Source of the DNA: a virus
Reading direction: 5' to 3' (one strand)
Length of the DNA: 37,111 bases
Virus record (IMG/VR): IMGVR_UViG_3300046449_000138
Coordinates: 1 to 37,111 of that record
Part shown: positions 17,001 through 25,816 of the stretch, piece by piece
How the letters are laid out: each line of letters opens with the position of its first letter
Position numbering within the stretch: position 1 is the stretch's first letter
Program-made: the position numbers and the translations under genes
Notes under the pieces: generated by a model
What the model was told of the DNA's origin: nothing
What the model saw: the letters and a program-made list of their open reading frames with translations, nothing else
The model's database searches: none

Positions 17001-20000
17001 TTTCCAAAAAGGTGACCAGTTAACCGAAGCAGAAGAACAAGAAGCTTCGGTAGTTCTTGAACTAGAGAACATTGGATTCCCAGTAAGGCTGACTTCAAGT
17101 AAGAATTATGGAGTTCCTTTGACTCGGCAAGATACTTCAAGCGTTTCAGATTACCTTGCTGAAAAAATATACAGTAAGTGGCCTTTGATTGAGTTAGACC
17201 CGAAACAAAAAACAACTAACTTTGAAGGGCCGCGAATTACTTACTTCAACCCTAAGACAGGACAGAAAGTAAAAAGCACAGTTATTAAGGGCAATCTAGA
17301 TGTCGAAGGTAGGGGGATATTTAATAATGACCCTGTCCTTATGGCCCACATGCTGGCCCAAGATATTCGAATCCCCGTTCCCGATTCCGTAAACATGTTC
17401 AACATTAACCCTTCGATCAAAGTCGTAGATGGTTACGTCAAACATGTGAAGAAGCCGCGTGTTTATGGTGTAGGGGTAGAGATTGTAGGTAGCGTGTTGA
17501 ATGACATTACCAATGCTCAAGTGGATCAAAGCCGCCTCGATGATCTCAAGAAGCTCCCATTCATCTCAGCAGGCATGGACAGTAAGGTTATGCCCCACGG
17601 AGCCACTCCTTTAAATGAACGTGGCTACTCCCTCCCTATTGGTTCTACTCTGTCAACATACGGAGACATCCATAATTCACTACTCGATTACGTGCAGTCG
17701 GTTTCTGGGGATACTAGTCTAATTAAGATTCACTTGAGGGACAGTCAGAAACAAGGATTAGACATGCTTGATGTTTCCGATACCGCGAGTGTGACTCCTG
17801 TTTTCGAGGCTTATCATGAATACGTCTTCCTTTTGAATTTGTTCTCCATGCGTGATACACTTGTCAAAAGCACGAAGCACAACTTCTCAGCCGGAGGCAT
17901 CTTAGCTGTGCCAAATAAGAAAGCTAGAAACTTCGCATCTAGAGATATAGCTACTCGCGCATCAATCGACGGTCTAGTAAAAGACGGAAAAGTTAATGCG
18001 TCGTTACTGGCTTCTACGCTTAAAGGTTTTGTGAAGGTAGGCGAAAGAGCATCCCACGCTAGTGTTGTCGAGGCTTTCATAAACCAGCAAATTTTAAATA
18101 ATGCTAACTTCGCTAATGGTATGATGCCGACGTTCCCGACCATCTTGCAAAAGAAGGTTAGGAAGTATATCGCGCAAGAAAAGAGCAGGAAGATGGCCCA
18201 ACAAAATTCTATTGTCTCATCTTTCTCTGACCTCAACCTCGATCCCGAAGTTTTTGGAGATCCCCTCACGGGCGGGATGAGATCCGAACAAATGACGAAC
18301 CTTGAAGGGGACATTATTGTGGACCCCTTCGCTGGTTCAGGGCAGATTGATCGTGATACGGATCTTAGCGAAGTGTCCCAAGCCGCTAGAGGAATAGCTA
18401 AGTTAAGCGTCGAAGAGATTGAAAACTCGCCCGAACTTACACAGTCCCTTAAAGACCTCTTTATTGAGGGTATTATCCCTAATGCGTCAGCCCGACAGGT
18501 CGCAGAGGTCGAAAAGATGAAGGTCTCTGATATCATAAGTTACATGGGGGACTTTCTTAGATCTGCTAACTATGAAACCGATGGCGGGTCACAGGCTCTT
18601 AAATTCAAGAAACTGTTGAAAGAAAACAAGCTGCTTGGTCAGGAGTCATTTAAACAAGCCGTCTATTTAAATTACTTATCAAACCTAGATAGCAACGACC
18701 CTCAATTTATTCTCGGTCTTCGCTTAATGCTAAAAGAATCCTTAGGTAAGGAAGTCTCCGATAGAGACGCCGTGGGTTTTGTTAAAGCAATCAACAAAAG
18801 CGCCCTGCTTCGTTTCTCAAGAAGCCACGTTTCAGGTAAGCAGCGAGCAATCTATGAGGCTGAAAACCTCCAAGAGATTGAGCGTTTAGGGCTGGAGTCC
18901 CAGAACCCCGAATCGGTTATCGAAGCCCTTAAAATCATATCGAAGACAAGTGATAGTAAGTCTCACAAATTGGTGGCGAACCTTTTGCTTGAGGACGAAG
19001 GCTTCGTCAGGAATGTGAGTTTCGAGATGACTCAAGTGGATGCTGATTTTGCGGGTAACTATTCCCGTTTAACGGATGGCAGCCACAACGTGCTAATCAA
19101 CACAAAAACAGGAAACGGACTCGGCCTAGAGAATGTCCTTCTTGAAGAGTATGTCCACGCTTTCTTAAACAACGTGGCTAACTTGCCGCTTGAGAACCTT
19201 ACCCCAAACCAAAAAACTGCGCGAACTCGACTGGAAGGGTTGTTTAAACTCGCTGAGAATGAGTATCGGAGAGGGCCATCTAATCCTTACATGGAAGATG
19301 CCTTTGAGAACTTCGATGAGTTCTTAGCTAAATTCCTCCTATCGCCTAAACTACAGGCGCTGATTAAAGATCTTGAGCCACCTAAAGCGCAGCGGGGATT
19401 CTTTACTAGAATTCTAGACGCTTTGGTATCGATGTTCCGAAAGGTATCTAAGTCTGAAGCTGCTGTTTACACAGCGGCTTTGGGAGATGTCATTACTTTG
19501 AGTAAGTCAGTAGCGAGAACACAGTCAGTTCCGATCTCTCAAGTAAGCGCGATGGTAGCAGAAGATGCCACACGAGTTGTCTCAGATAATGCAGAGTTGT
19601 ATGAATTCCTCGGAGACGTAGAGGCTCCGGTGTTGGAAACAGCACAGAGACCAACAGACCCCCAAGACGCGAATTTTGCTTCGTTCCTGTCTAAATCTAA
19701 AAAGGGATCGACGCGCAATAAGAAAGACCAAAGGGAATTTGAATCTCTTATGCTCCACCTCAAAAGCCGTTTACCTTACAATATGAAAGTGACGGAGGCC
19801 AAGAAAAAAGATCCGCAGGCAATGGATTCGCCAGCTTGGGCTTTAGGTAATGAGATCTTCATCAGACCCGACTTAATAATGGAGGCAGTCGAGGACATGG
19901 ATTCGGTTGGATCGCGTGTGTATGTTGAGAGTGTTATCAGTGAAGAAGTAGTCCACGTAGCGTCTTGGAATTCGCTTACTACCGCCGAAATAAATAGCTA

Positions 20001-23000
20001 CATCGGCCAACTAAGCTTAGATAATTTTAAGGACATCGCGGAGGAATACTACCTAGACCCTAATGCTCTAAAAGAAAATATAGCCCTCTTAGAATCGTCT
20101 ACAGAAGAGAACTTTACTGAGGAGCAGGAGAAAGAACTGACAATCCTCAAAAGGCGATTAGCCGAAGAGAAGCTCCGTATGCACCTACAGAAAGTGACTC
20201 GCGGGTTTACGACTGAGCAAGACATAGAATTCTGGACATCCAAGCCGTCTCTGATTCAGATGCTGTCGAGATACTTCAGAGGAATCTTCAGCAGGCTCGC
20301 TGCTATGCGCGAGATGAAGGGAGGGTCAGGAGCATTAGATTCTATGCTCCGTAAGATCCACGGTGAGATCCAGCTCATCAACGCTGGTTTCAACACAGTT
20401 CGCGCCAAGACTCCGTTTGACACGGCTAACCCCGAAGCCACGATGCTTGAGTTCAAACGCTTCATGGAGAATGATGTCCTTGGAGAAGCTCAAGCCTACG
20501 GTGAGGCAGTAGACCAGATCATAACTTTAGCTACTTCCTCACTTCCTGCGGATTCACTTAACCGAATTATGAGGAGGGCGCAACTAGCCGTAACTGATGG
20601 TCAATACTTCGTAGATGTTGAAGACAGCGTAGAATATTATGACGTCAAGAATCCCCATCCAGATACGGGTATGGATCACCAAGTTATTATGGACTCGTTA
20701 GAGAGTCTCAGCAATGATTCTTTAGAAATCACTGTAGAACAGGACGAGGAACGGTGGCGTGGTGAAGGTCTTGTGGTAAATGTCACTGATCTGAAAGCCG
20801 CTGATGGACAAGAGTCACGAGCCGCCATGTTGCAAATCCGGCTAGAAAGAGGAGGGGAAATCCACATCGACTGGATGAAAAATTACACCACGGCTGCGAG
20901 AAGTTTTTCAGGTGATTTCCTAAACGCAGTCGTTGCTACCGCAGACCAAACGGGGGTTAACGTCTTAACGACAACAGGGGGTGGGGACTACAAGAACGTC
21001 GCCATGAAAACAGCCCGAACGGAAGTATTAAGACACGTAGAAAATAAATTCGGGGTAGATGCACATGATGAACTAGCAACGATTATGCCTACCTTTACTG
21101 GAACGATGGTCGGTTACTCTATGTGGGGGAGGCGTGGTTTCGAGGTCGATGACCGGTCGAGAAAAGAGGTTCTTAGGAACTTGGAAAAGAATAGTTCCCC
21201 AACACCCGTACAAAAGACACACGAGAAATGGGTAATACTGAATAGTCTGAGGTTACCAAAAGCTACGGTAAGTACAATAAAAGAAAACCTTAGCCTTCCC
21301 CCTACCGAAGAACTAAGCGTTGAAGACCAACTAGATAGTGCTTTTGAAGAAGAAGAAGAAGGCCCAATCACTCAGGAAGAGAAGCAAGGGTTTGCCTTTT
21401 CCGAATTGAGCCTCGCGGAAAAACAAAGCGTTTTAGATTTTGCTGTGGAAACAGTAGATAGGTTGTTTAAAAAAGCTTCTGACAGTGCCACAGCTCTACT
21501 TGAATCCCCGAACGACGGAGAATTTGATTTGTTTGAGGCTATGCACGGGGGTGAAGTACCTACCAACAGAATTAACCAAAAACATTGGGTAAATACGGGC
21601 AACGAAACAGACTATGTATTCGACCTATCTCACGGGAGTAAGTCTTTGAAAGCTTTCTATAAAGGTGCAGCGGGTAAGGCTCTCTTAAAGGAGCGAACGA
21701 ACGAAAAGATCGCGGAAGCCATCACGGAATATCGATCTGAAATTAAAGACGCAGATCCTGAGAGCATTCAGTTAATAAAAGACAAGTACAACGATCTCGT
21801 CATGGATAAAGAGGGGGAGATTGGTTTGGACTTCCCGCTGTTTGCGTCTAGCCGAAATCCTAATCCGGTTTCTTCTGGAGATAAGTATGATTTCTCAATG
21901 ATACCAGAACTCCTTGAGATCTCTCAGTTGGAATACAAAACTTATAAGTCACCCAAAGGGGTAATGGCTCGTATGTTCCAAGGTGATCTAGGCTCCCCAA
22001 TTAAGAGTATGTTGGATCAACGAGACGAGTTCAAGAGGGGAGGGCTACACGTCCTTAAATCATTCCACCGTAAATTTAATGATGTCATTAAAGAAGACGG
22101 CATCATTCTGGATGATTCTACTCTTTTAACAATTGCAACTGCTCAGGGATATAACAAAGACTCGCTAGTTAAGAACAGTTTCTATGTAACTAAAGAAAGC
22201 GAGCATCGGGCTAGAGTCGAAAAGATTGAAGCAGACGATACTCTGACACGCGCACAAAAGAAAGTGCAGAAGGTTGCGTCAGAACAGACTTCCGCTGCCG
22301 AAATCGATTCAAAAGAACAGTCGGCTATTGCGGCGCGGAACTTAGAGACGGCGCAAGCTTTGAGTGATCTCGCCGCGAGGTCCCCCAGACTCGCATCACT
22401 GATAACTTCGATGCGGAGTGATCTTATCCAACCGCTACAAGAGAAGATTAAAGGAGCGGGTATTTCAGATGAACTGCGCGTCCGTATTGACCAGACAGGT
22501 GGTTTCTACATCACGAGGAGCTACCGGATGTTTAACGACCCGACGTTCGCTCAAAAGGTTAGGGAAGATCCTTTGTATGGCGCAGTCCGCGCAGAAGGCA
22601 TGGCCTTCTTTGACAAGGACATTAAGGACAAAGCTAGAGCCGCCGCGCTAAATCAGAATAAGTCTGCTGTAGAAGCTGACGACGCCGCAGATAAAGCTCT
22701 ACGTGATGCCCACGATAAAGCAGGAGCGGGGTCTACTCATGGAGAGAAAGCTCTTGAGGCTTTCATCCAAAGGTATGAAAGTGTCCACTCAGGCTCTCCC
22801 ATAACAAGCAGCCGCTACTCGAAAATAGCTAAAAATTTCTCCGAGAGAAAAGACCTACCAGAACAGTTGAGAAACATCCTCGGAGAGTATGGTCAGGAAG
22901 TTGGGACTGATCTTATCGCCCGAACTTATGCTACAGTTTCAACCATAGCTGCCGAACAAGTATTCAGAAGTAACATTGCCACTGTTGGTAAAGACCAAGG

Positions 23001-24921
23001 GTTCATGGTGGATGCTAAAACGTATGCCGCTGATCCCGATAAATACCCTGACTTCATTCAGATGAAATCGAACGCGAACAAGAACGACCCGTTCGCTTAC
23101 ATGTATGCTGAGAAGTCTTTAGTGGAGGATTTGGCAGATGTTATTAACCCAAGCTTCGCCAACTCTGGAGCCTCCACTGCTGAAGAGGTTGTATCCAAGA
23201 CGGCCTCTTTACTCCAAAACCTCACAGGTAAGTCTATGTTACTTAAAACATTAGGCTCAGTGGGTTTCTATGCGCGTAACATTCTAGGGAACGTAATGTT
23301 CTTCGGCCCAGCCAATGGTATTCCGTTGAGAAAGATGGGGTCAACTCTTGTTGATACTTTTAAGTTCTCGAAAGAACAGTTCAAGAATCCTGATGAGATG
23401 GATGCCGTCCTATCTGAATACGTCACACTAGGCGTATTAGGAGATGAGCTTCGCGCCGGAATGATCAAAGAACTTCTTGATGCCAATGCAGGTAGCAAGG
23501 ATTTCATGTCCCGACTAAACGAAGTCTTAGATGAAGCCCCTGTGATTGGGAAAGGTAAAAGCTTTATTGCATCCACTGAGAAGAAGCTGATGGGTCTATC
23601 CGCTTCGGTGGATGGAGCCTACAAGATAGCCTACTATGAGCATGAGCTAGGTGTGCTTCGTAAGGCTGCGGCCAACCATCCTAATACTAAGGTGGGTAAA
23701 ATGAAGGACTTCGAACTCAAGCGCATGGCCGCAGATAACGTCAAACGAACGGCGCAGTCGCTGAGTCAGGCTCCCCCTATCGTTCGCGCATTGAGTAAAT
23801 CGAGTTATGGTATGCTCTTCGCCCCGTTCATCCGCTTCAAAGCAGAAGTGCCGCGAATTGTTTATAACACTTGGGCGTTATCTAAAGAAGAGATATCTAG
23901 TGATAACCCTGACATTGTCAGGCGCGGCAAGCAGAGACGACGCGGACTTGTTACCGTCATAGGCGCAGTATCCTTGGCCGCTCCTGCGGCTCTCGCGGCT
24001 CTCTCAGGAATTGGGGGCGACGAAGACGAAGCTCTACGTAAGTCGATGCCAAGCTACTTACAGGGGCATAGCTTCTACTATTGGGGTAAAGGAAAAGACT
24101 TAATTTCAGTAGACCTCACATACCTCAATCCATTCTCGCTTGTGACTGACCCGTTCGCTCGCGCCTTCCAATCACTAGCACAAGGCAACTTAGATGGCGC
24201 AGTCTCCTCCTTCCTCAAAGGCGCGTTCTTTGACCAATACCTCGATGAGCAAATCCTCGCGGGAGCAGTAAATGACGCGATGAATAATTTGAACTCTACG
24301 ACAGGCAATCCCATCTGGATCTCCGAAGTGGATGGATTTGGGCCGTCTCTGTGGAAGGGATTAGGATACGTCGCAAAAACTGCCTACTCTCCGCGTATGC
24401 TGAGTGACGCAGTAGATGCTTACGAAGCCGTAGGCGGCGATTACAACAAATTCACGGACTCTCCTATCGGAGAGTTGGTCGAGGGAATGTTCCCCGTTAG
24501 ATTTCATCCAGTCGATGTCGAGAAGCAGCATCGTAATTTCCTGCGAGATCACCAAAGTAGGCTTCGGCTGGTCAGTGATAAGAAGTTCCTGCTCTACAGC
24601 GACAAGCCGATCTCCGAAAGCCAGATCCGTGACGTTTACACCGACGAATACGAAGGCCGAAAGAAGCTCAACAAGGAGCTTTACCGCGTCATGCGGGGCT
24701 TTGAGGGACTCGGCGTATCAAAACTTCAACAGGTGGCTACGATGAAGCAATTCGGATTCGGGAAAGATAAAGCGGCCCTCATCTCCCAAGGGGTGATGGA
24801 CCGCCTGACCCCAAACAAAGGCTTTATCGAAAATCTAATTGAGAGGGGTCACGCAGATAGGGTCAAACCTCTGTTTGAAGCGCGTGATAAAGAACCACGA
24901 TACTACAAACTAGAGGAATAG
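14074..24921 (+). CDS. Giant multidomain virion/ejection protein (polyvalent-protein type, LPD38-like C-terminus)
   Basis: 3,615 residues in one uninterrupted frame, 29% of the window. Visible parts in order: a polar N-terminal third with hydrophobic stretches near residues 475-500, 533-565, 675-697 and 793-812; an Ala/Glu-rich linker near 897-926; two zincin-like segments, LLEEYVHAF (E1691, E1692, H1695, possible third ligand E1749) and VISEEVVHV (E1957, E1958, H1961, possible E2032); a GNAT-like segment ending GYSMWGRRGF (2347-2356); coiled coil around 2720-2790; and a C-terminal region from about 3050 (GFYARNILGNVMFFGP) with a membrane-like stretch near 3292-3310, resembling the LPD38 domain of large polyvalent phage proteins. 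Such proteins are packaged and ejected with DNA. T7/N4-type RNA polymerase motifs are not seen. It ends eight bases from the convergent gene at 24930. Confidence 0.85.
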   Translation: MTDYEKFFSSLTGSSEPEFEKYSAWSSKRSIEEEDVDRRVNYADYLRKTYIDAGAMSVKAEGDIQSSLYTSLVKNGALEQGDVEGYNALTAPKGISREAKLDMIQTRISQDDPDWTTITEFKEAQKMREEDPESFEEGSFNQLQAETEEAIERQYDVVKRRMLNSEELPFIATTDKEGNRRIIAGNSALKFDNLSDALAASSAGDVSLSDAYIAQEQLVIPAGATVPRFKLHRYNEAKGMINSLVKDSPDLKTQIEAHAKNLAESEDEGVLDWAKRRIEDIGEFVSGVFDGEAQENIEALDAAQEIDRTSTIQSIAEKLNIKSGLTQGEEYSGGEIEAAYSQIVLETAEAGGMFEFYEGEEAGKNLRITSFGVPVVHSAAMVNEGAFNDMLKARPELPTETRQILRANRTVVLDQNFDVYAKTLSRSSVDDEWNIALMQGRVDGKANHKILNDFLANEDNYSEFTAKAAGVGASVLDSFGTLLAAIPAAMGNDIAINYLSESAQRSSDRREVAQLFNQDYGYGQEILETISPMLVDIAATTVLAAFTAPAAGAGGAAYVAVRAGSLGAAKGIVKGVVGHTIKTAPTKIATLGLGKGKNSLTLAQVIKEAVKTGDAKLTNDVMKGFNSNLAEKIGITSAVFVPAATRSGAATYGSITNHLRSNTDLSEEEIRDRALGAGLMSGAITGVITSSFSFLGRGGLDDALLRGMSFRELKTATEKVTSFSGGIKNETISKAIRESVSKSMSKNGKIARVFSVGKNFTDEAAEEGLDQFVNSFVEDAALDQDTPLLERLSQTFHAAMIGGIMGAGAPVIQKIGSKLKINEQRKFAQVDRLYNDIAEDVEFNLRDTGSPVSAAVLSRYFKLGAKEAGQKLPADTEAPKLATTRAANEESGEPPLLTPLEAEAAEAAAEAAAKDEAILIQKAEAAEVSSFVEELQQVGPEELKTAADASISSAKAGLYPNASRPATKTPQIDLAFFQKGDQLTEAEEQEASVVLELENIGFPVRLTSSKNYGVPLTRQDTSSVSDYLAEKIYSKWPLIELDPKQKTTNFEGPRITYFNPKTGQKVKSTVIKGNLDVEGRGIFNNDPVLMAHMLAQDIRIPVPDSVNMFNINPSIKVVDGYVKHVKKPRVYGVGVEIVGSVLNDITNAQVDQSRLDDLKKLPFISAGMDSKVMPHGATPLNERGYSLPIGSTLSTYGDIHNSLLDYVQSVSGDTSLIKIHLRDSQKQGLDMLDVSDTASVTPVFEAYHEYVFLLNLFSMRDTLVKSTKHNFSAGGILAVPNKKARNFASRDIATRASIDGLVKDGKVNASLLASTLKGFVKVGERASHASVVEAFINQQILNNANFANGMMPTFPTILQKKVRKYIAQEKSRKMAQQNSIVSSFSDLNLDPEVFGDPLTGGMRSEQMTNLEGDIIVDPFAGSGQIDRDTDLSEVSQAARGIAKLSVEEIENSPELTQSLKDLFIEGIIPNASARQVAEVEKMKVSDIISYMGDFLRSANYETDGGSQALKFKKLLKENKLLGQESFKQAVYLNYLSNLDSNDPQFILGLRLMLKESLGKEVSDRDAVGFVKAINKSALLRFSRSHVSGKQRAIYEAENLQEIERLGLESQNPESVIEALKIISKTSDSKSHKLVANLLLEDEGFVRNVSFEMTQVDADFAGNYSRLTDGSHNVLINTKTGNGLGLENVLLEEYVHAFLNNVANLPLENLTPNQKTARTRLEGLFKLAENEYRRGPSNPYMEDAFENFDEFLAKFLLSPKLQALIKDLEPPKAQRGFFTRILDALVSMFRKVSKSEAAVYTAALGDVITLSKSVARTQSVPISQVSAMVAEDATRVVSDNAELYEFLGDVEAPVLETAQRPTDPQDANFASFLSKSKKGSTRNKKDQREFESLMLHLKSRLPYNMKVTEAKKKDPQAMDSPAWALGNEIFIRPDLIMEAVEDMDSVGSRVYVESVISEEVVHVASWNSLTTAEINSYIGQLSLDNFKDIAEEYYLDPNALKENIALLESSTEENFTEEQEKELTILKRRLAEEKLRMHLQKVTRGFTTEQDIEFWTSKPSLIQMLSRYFRGIFSRLAAMREMKGGSGALDSMLRKIHGEIQLINAGFNTVRAKTPFDTANPEATMLEFKRFMENDVLGEAQAYGEAVDQIITLATSSLPADSLNRIMRRAQLAVTDGQYFVDVEDSVEYYDVKNPHPDTGMDHQVIMDSLESLSNDSLEITVEQDEERWRGEGLVVNVTDLKAADGQESRAAMLQIRLERGGEIHIDWMKNYTTAARSFSGDFLNAVVATADQTGVNVLTTTGGGDYKNVAMKTARTEVLRHVENKFGVDAHDELATIMPTFTGTMVGYSMWGRRGFEVDDRSRKEVLRNLEKNSSPTPVQKTHEKWVILNSLRLPKATVSTIKENLSLPPTEELSVEDQLDSAFEEEEEGPITQEEKQGFAFSELSLAEKQSVLDFAVETVDRLFKKASDSATALLESPNDGEFDLFEAMHGGEVPTNRINQKHWVNTGNETDYVFDLSHGSKSLKAFYKGAAGKALLKERTNEKIAEAITEYRSEIKDADPESIQLIKDKYNDLVMDKEGEIGLDFPLFASSRNPNPVSSGDKYDFSMIPELLEISQLEYKTYKSPKGVMARMFQGDLGSPIKSMLDQRDEFKRGGLHVLKSFHRKFNDVIKEDGIILDDSTLLTIATAQGYNKDSLVKNSFYVTKESEHRARVEKIEADDTLTRAQKKVQKVASEQTSAAEIDSKEQSAIAARNLETAQALSDLAARSPRLASLITSMRSDLIQPLQEKIKGAGISDELRVRIDQTGGFYITRSYRMFNDPTFAQKVREDPLYGAVRAEGMAFFDKDIKDKARAAALNQNKSAVEADDAADKALRDAHDKAGAGSTHGEKALEAFIQRYESVHSGSPITSSRYSKIAKNFSERKDLPEQLRNILGEYGQEVGTDLIARTYATVSTIAAEQVFRSNIATVGKDQGFMVDAKTYAADPDKYPDFIQMKSNANKNDPFAYMYAEKSLVEDLADVINPSFANSGASTAEEVVSKTASLLQNLTGKSMLLKTLGSVGFYARNILGNVMFFGPANGIPLRKMGSTLVDTFKFSKEQFKNPDEMDAVLSEYVTLGVLGDELRAGMIKELLDANAGSKDFMSRLNEVLDEAPVIGKGKSFIASTEKKLMGLSASVDGAYKIAYYEHELGVLRKAAANHPNTKVGKMKDFELKRMAADNVKRTAQSLSQAPPIVRALSKSSYGMLFAPFIRFKAEVPRIVYNTWALSKEEISSDNPDIVRRGKQRRRGLVTVIGAVSLAAPAALAALSGIGGDEDEALRKSMPSYLQGHSFYYWGKGKDLISVDLTYLNPFSLVTDPFARAFQSLAQGNLDGAVSSFLKGAFFDQYLDEQILAGAVNDAMNNLNSTTGNPIWISEVDGFGPSLWKGLGYVAKTAYSPRMLSDAVDAYEAVGGDYNKFTDSPIGELVEGMFPVRFHPVDVEKQHRNFLRDHQSRLRLVSDKKFLLYSDKPISESQIRDVYTDEYEGRKKLNKELYRVMRGFEGLGVSKLQQVATMKQFGFGKDKAALISQGVMDRLTPNKGFIENLIERGHADRVKPLFEARDKEPRYYKLEE

Positions 24922-24929
24922 ACGGGGCG

Positions 24930-25145
24930 TTACAGGCGGTCGATGTATTTCTTCAGGGACTCCTTCATCCCGTCGATAGTGTCTTTGTCAAACCACCGAA
25001 GGAAATCCAGAGCGGACATTTCGATACTGATGTGCTTCATCTCAGCCACCTCAAAGGTTAGCGTGAGGAGTCCGTCATTTGACGGCCCACTTGTGGCAAC
25101 GAGGTTTCCTTCGTAGTTATCGTGTTCTATATTTGTATTATTCAT
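24930..25145 (-). CDS. Small hypothetical protein, 71 residues
   Basis: Last gene of the leftward accessory block, converging with the giant protein gene eight bases away. The ATG at 25145 (MNNTNIEHDNYEGNLVATSG) follows an A-rich leader (AAAAAAACACTAAT), as for its neighbours. An ATG 30 bases upstream is in frame but overlaps the gene before. The C-terminal half is beta then alpha (LLTLTFEVAEMKHISIEMSALDFLRWF). No family recognised. Confidence 0.65.
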   Translation of the reverse strand: MNNTNIEHDNYEGNLVATSGPSNDGLLTLTFEVAEMKHISIEMSALDFLRWFDKDTIDGMKESLKKYIDRL

Positions 25146-25162
25146 ATTAGTGTTTTTTTGTT

Positions 25163-25423
25163 TTAGGTTGTCCATAAGGAATTTCCGACGAGCCGGACTG
25201 ACATATGCTCCTCAAGGTCAGCGACCTCGTTGAGCGTTTCGACCATCGGCCCGTATTCCTCCTCGTCTAGATAGAGGTGGCGGTGGAGCGCGTCTGTAGT
25301 GACCCAGACTTTGCCGGATTCTTTATGGTAATTAACCACGTCCCAGCCAGAGGTGAGGCCGAGATTCTTTTCAAGTCCAGCCTTCTTAAAGAAGGCCATT
25401 TCTATTGGCATTATTGTTTTCAT
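25163..25423 (-). CDS. Small hypothetical protein, 86 residues
   Basis: From the ATG at 25423 it reads MKTIMPIEMAFFKKAGLEKN, then TSGWDVVNYHKESGKVWVTT and a helical LYLDEEEYGPMVETLNEVADLEEHM. The frame is open upstream, but that part would overlap the next gene. No known motif; compact and acidic. It lies four bases downstream of the 74-residue gene and 17 bases before the next start, so it is part of the leftward operon. Confidence 0.65.
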   Translation of the reverse strand: MKTIMPIEMAFFKKAGLEKNLGLTSGWDVVNYHKESGKVWVTTDALHRHLYLDEEEYGPMVETLNEVADLEEHMSVRLVGNSLWTT

Positions 25424-25427
25424 ATTT

Positions 25428-25652
25428 TTAGTGGGGTATTTGTGCGTAGCCAAATTTTTCGAATTGTTCAGATAACTTGTTTGCTGCGCGTAGCGATACA
25501 GGGATTCTTGTTTTCTCTTTCCCATCGTCCCACTCAAACACCCTGTCAAACAGGTAGTCTGGCGCAACATCAGCAAGAGGGTTTGCAGGGATCACTTTGA
25601 AGGTGTTTTTGAAGTGACCAGTTAACTTAATTGTCTTTATTTCTGTATTCAT
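25428..25652 (-). CDS. Small hypothetical protein, 74 residues
   Basis: From the ATG at 25652: MNTEIKTIKLTGHFKNTFKV, then a beta-rich middle (DYLFDRVFEWDDGKEKTRIPVS) and a short C-terminal helix. The upstream in-frame extension runs through the hairpin element at 25660-25717 and is unlikely to be translated. No family recognised. Confidence 0.65.
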   Translation of the reverse strand: MNTEIKTIKLTGHFKNTFKVIPANPLADVAPDYLFDRVFEWDDGKEKTRIPVSLRAANKLSEQFEKFGYAQIPH

Positions 25653-25729
25653 ATTTGTGTCAGTGGGTTTATTAAGCACTGAGGACCACATAGTGTAAGG
25701 TATCACGTTACACTATGCGGGATCAGGGT
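25653..25729 (-). repeat. Two-hairpin intergenic element, copy at 25.7 kb
   Basis: Near the start codon of the downstream gene: TCAGTG (25660-25665) pairs with CACTGA (25677-25682). Next to the upstream gene's stop: CATAGTGTAA (25689-25698) pairs perfectly with TTACACTATG (25708-25717). The tail GCGGGATCAGGGTT abuts the stop codon. The same layout with other stem sequences recurs at 27175-27226 and 28437-28493. Confidence 0.8.
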
Positions 25730-25816
25730 TCAGGCTCCAAGTAGTTTCGAGAGTAGGTATAGGAGTAGCATGAAGATGCCGAAGGGGGCGGCGGCATTGA
25801 GGATGTCAACTATCAT
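25730..25816 (-). CDS. Membrane micro-protein, 28 residues
   Basis: Reads MIVDILNAAAPFGIFMLLLYL and ends LSKLLGA: a single hydrophobic helix with a charged tail. The ATG overlaps the stop of the 66-residue membrane protein by 11 bases. Its TGA is followed directly by the tail AACCCTGATCCCGC, the same arrangement as after the stops of the genes ending at 27241 and 28510, which supports it being a true gene end. With its partner it may form a membrane pair (holin- or spanin-like roles are possible but not shown). Confidence 0.5.
   Translation of the reverse strand: MIVDILNAAAPFGIFMLLLYLLSKLLGA

Noticed and set aside
18301-18345. DPFAGSG motif suggesting a DNA methyltransferase inside the giant protein (residues 1417-1423)
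   Set aside because: The motif stands alone; there is no DPPY/NPPY catalytic motif at a fitting distance.
14074-24921. Giant protein as N4-type virion RNA polymerase
   Set aside because: Size is similar, but I find no R-x3-K-x3-M-x3-YG motif and no matching HD motif of single-subunit RNA polymerases.
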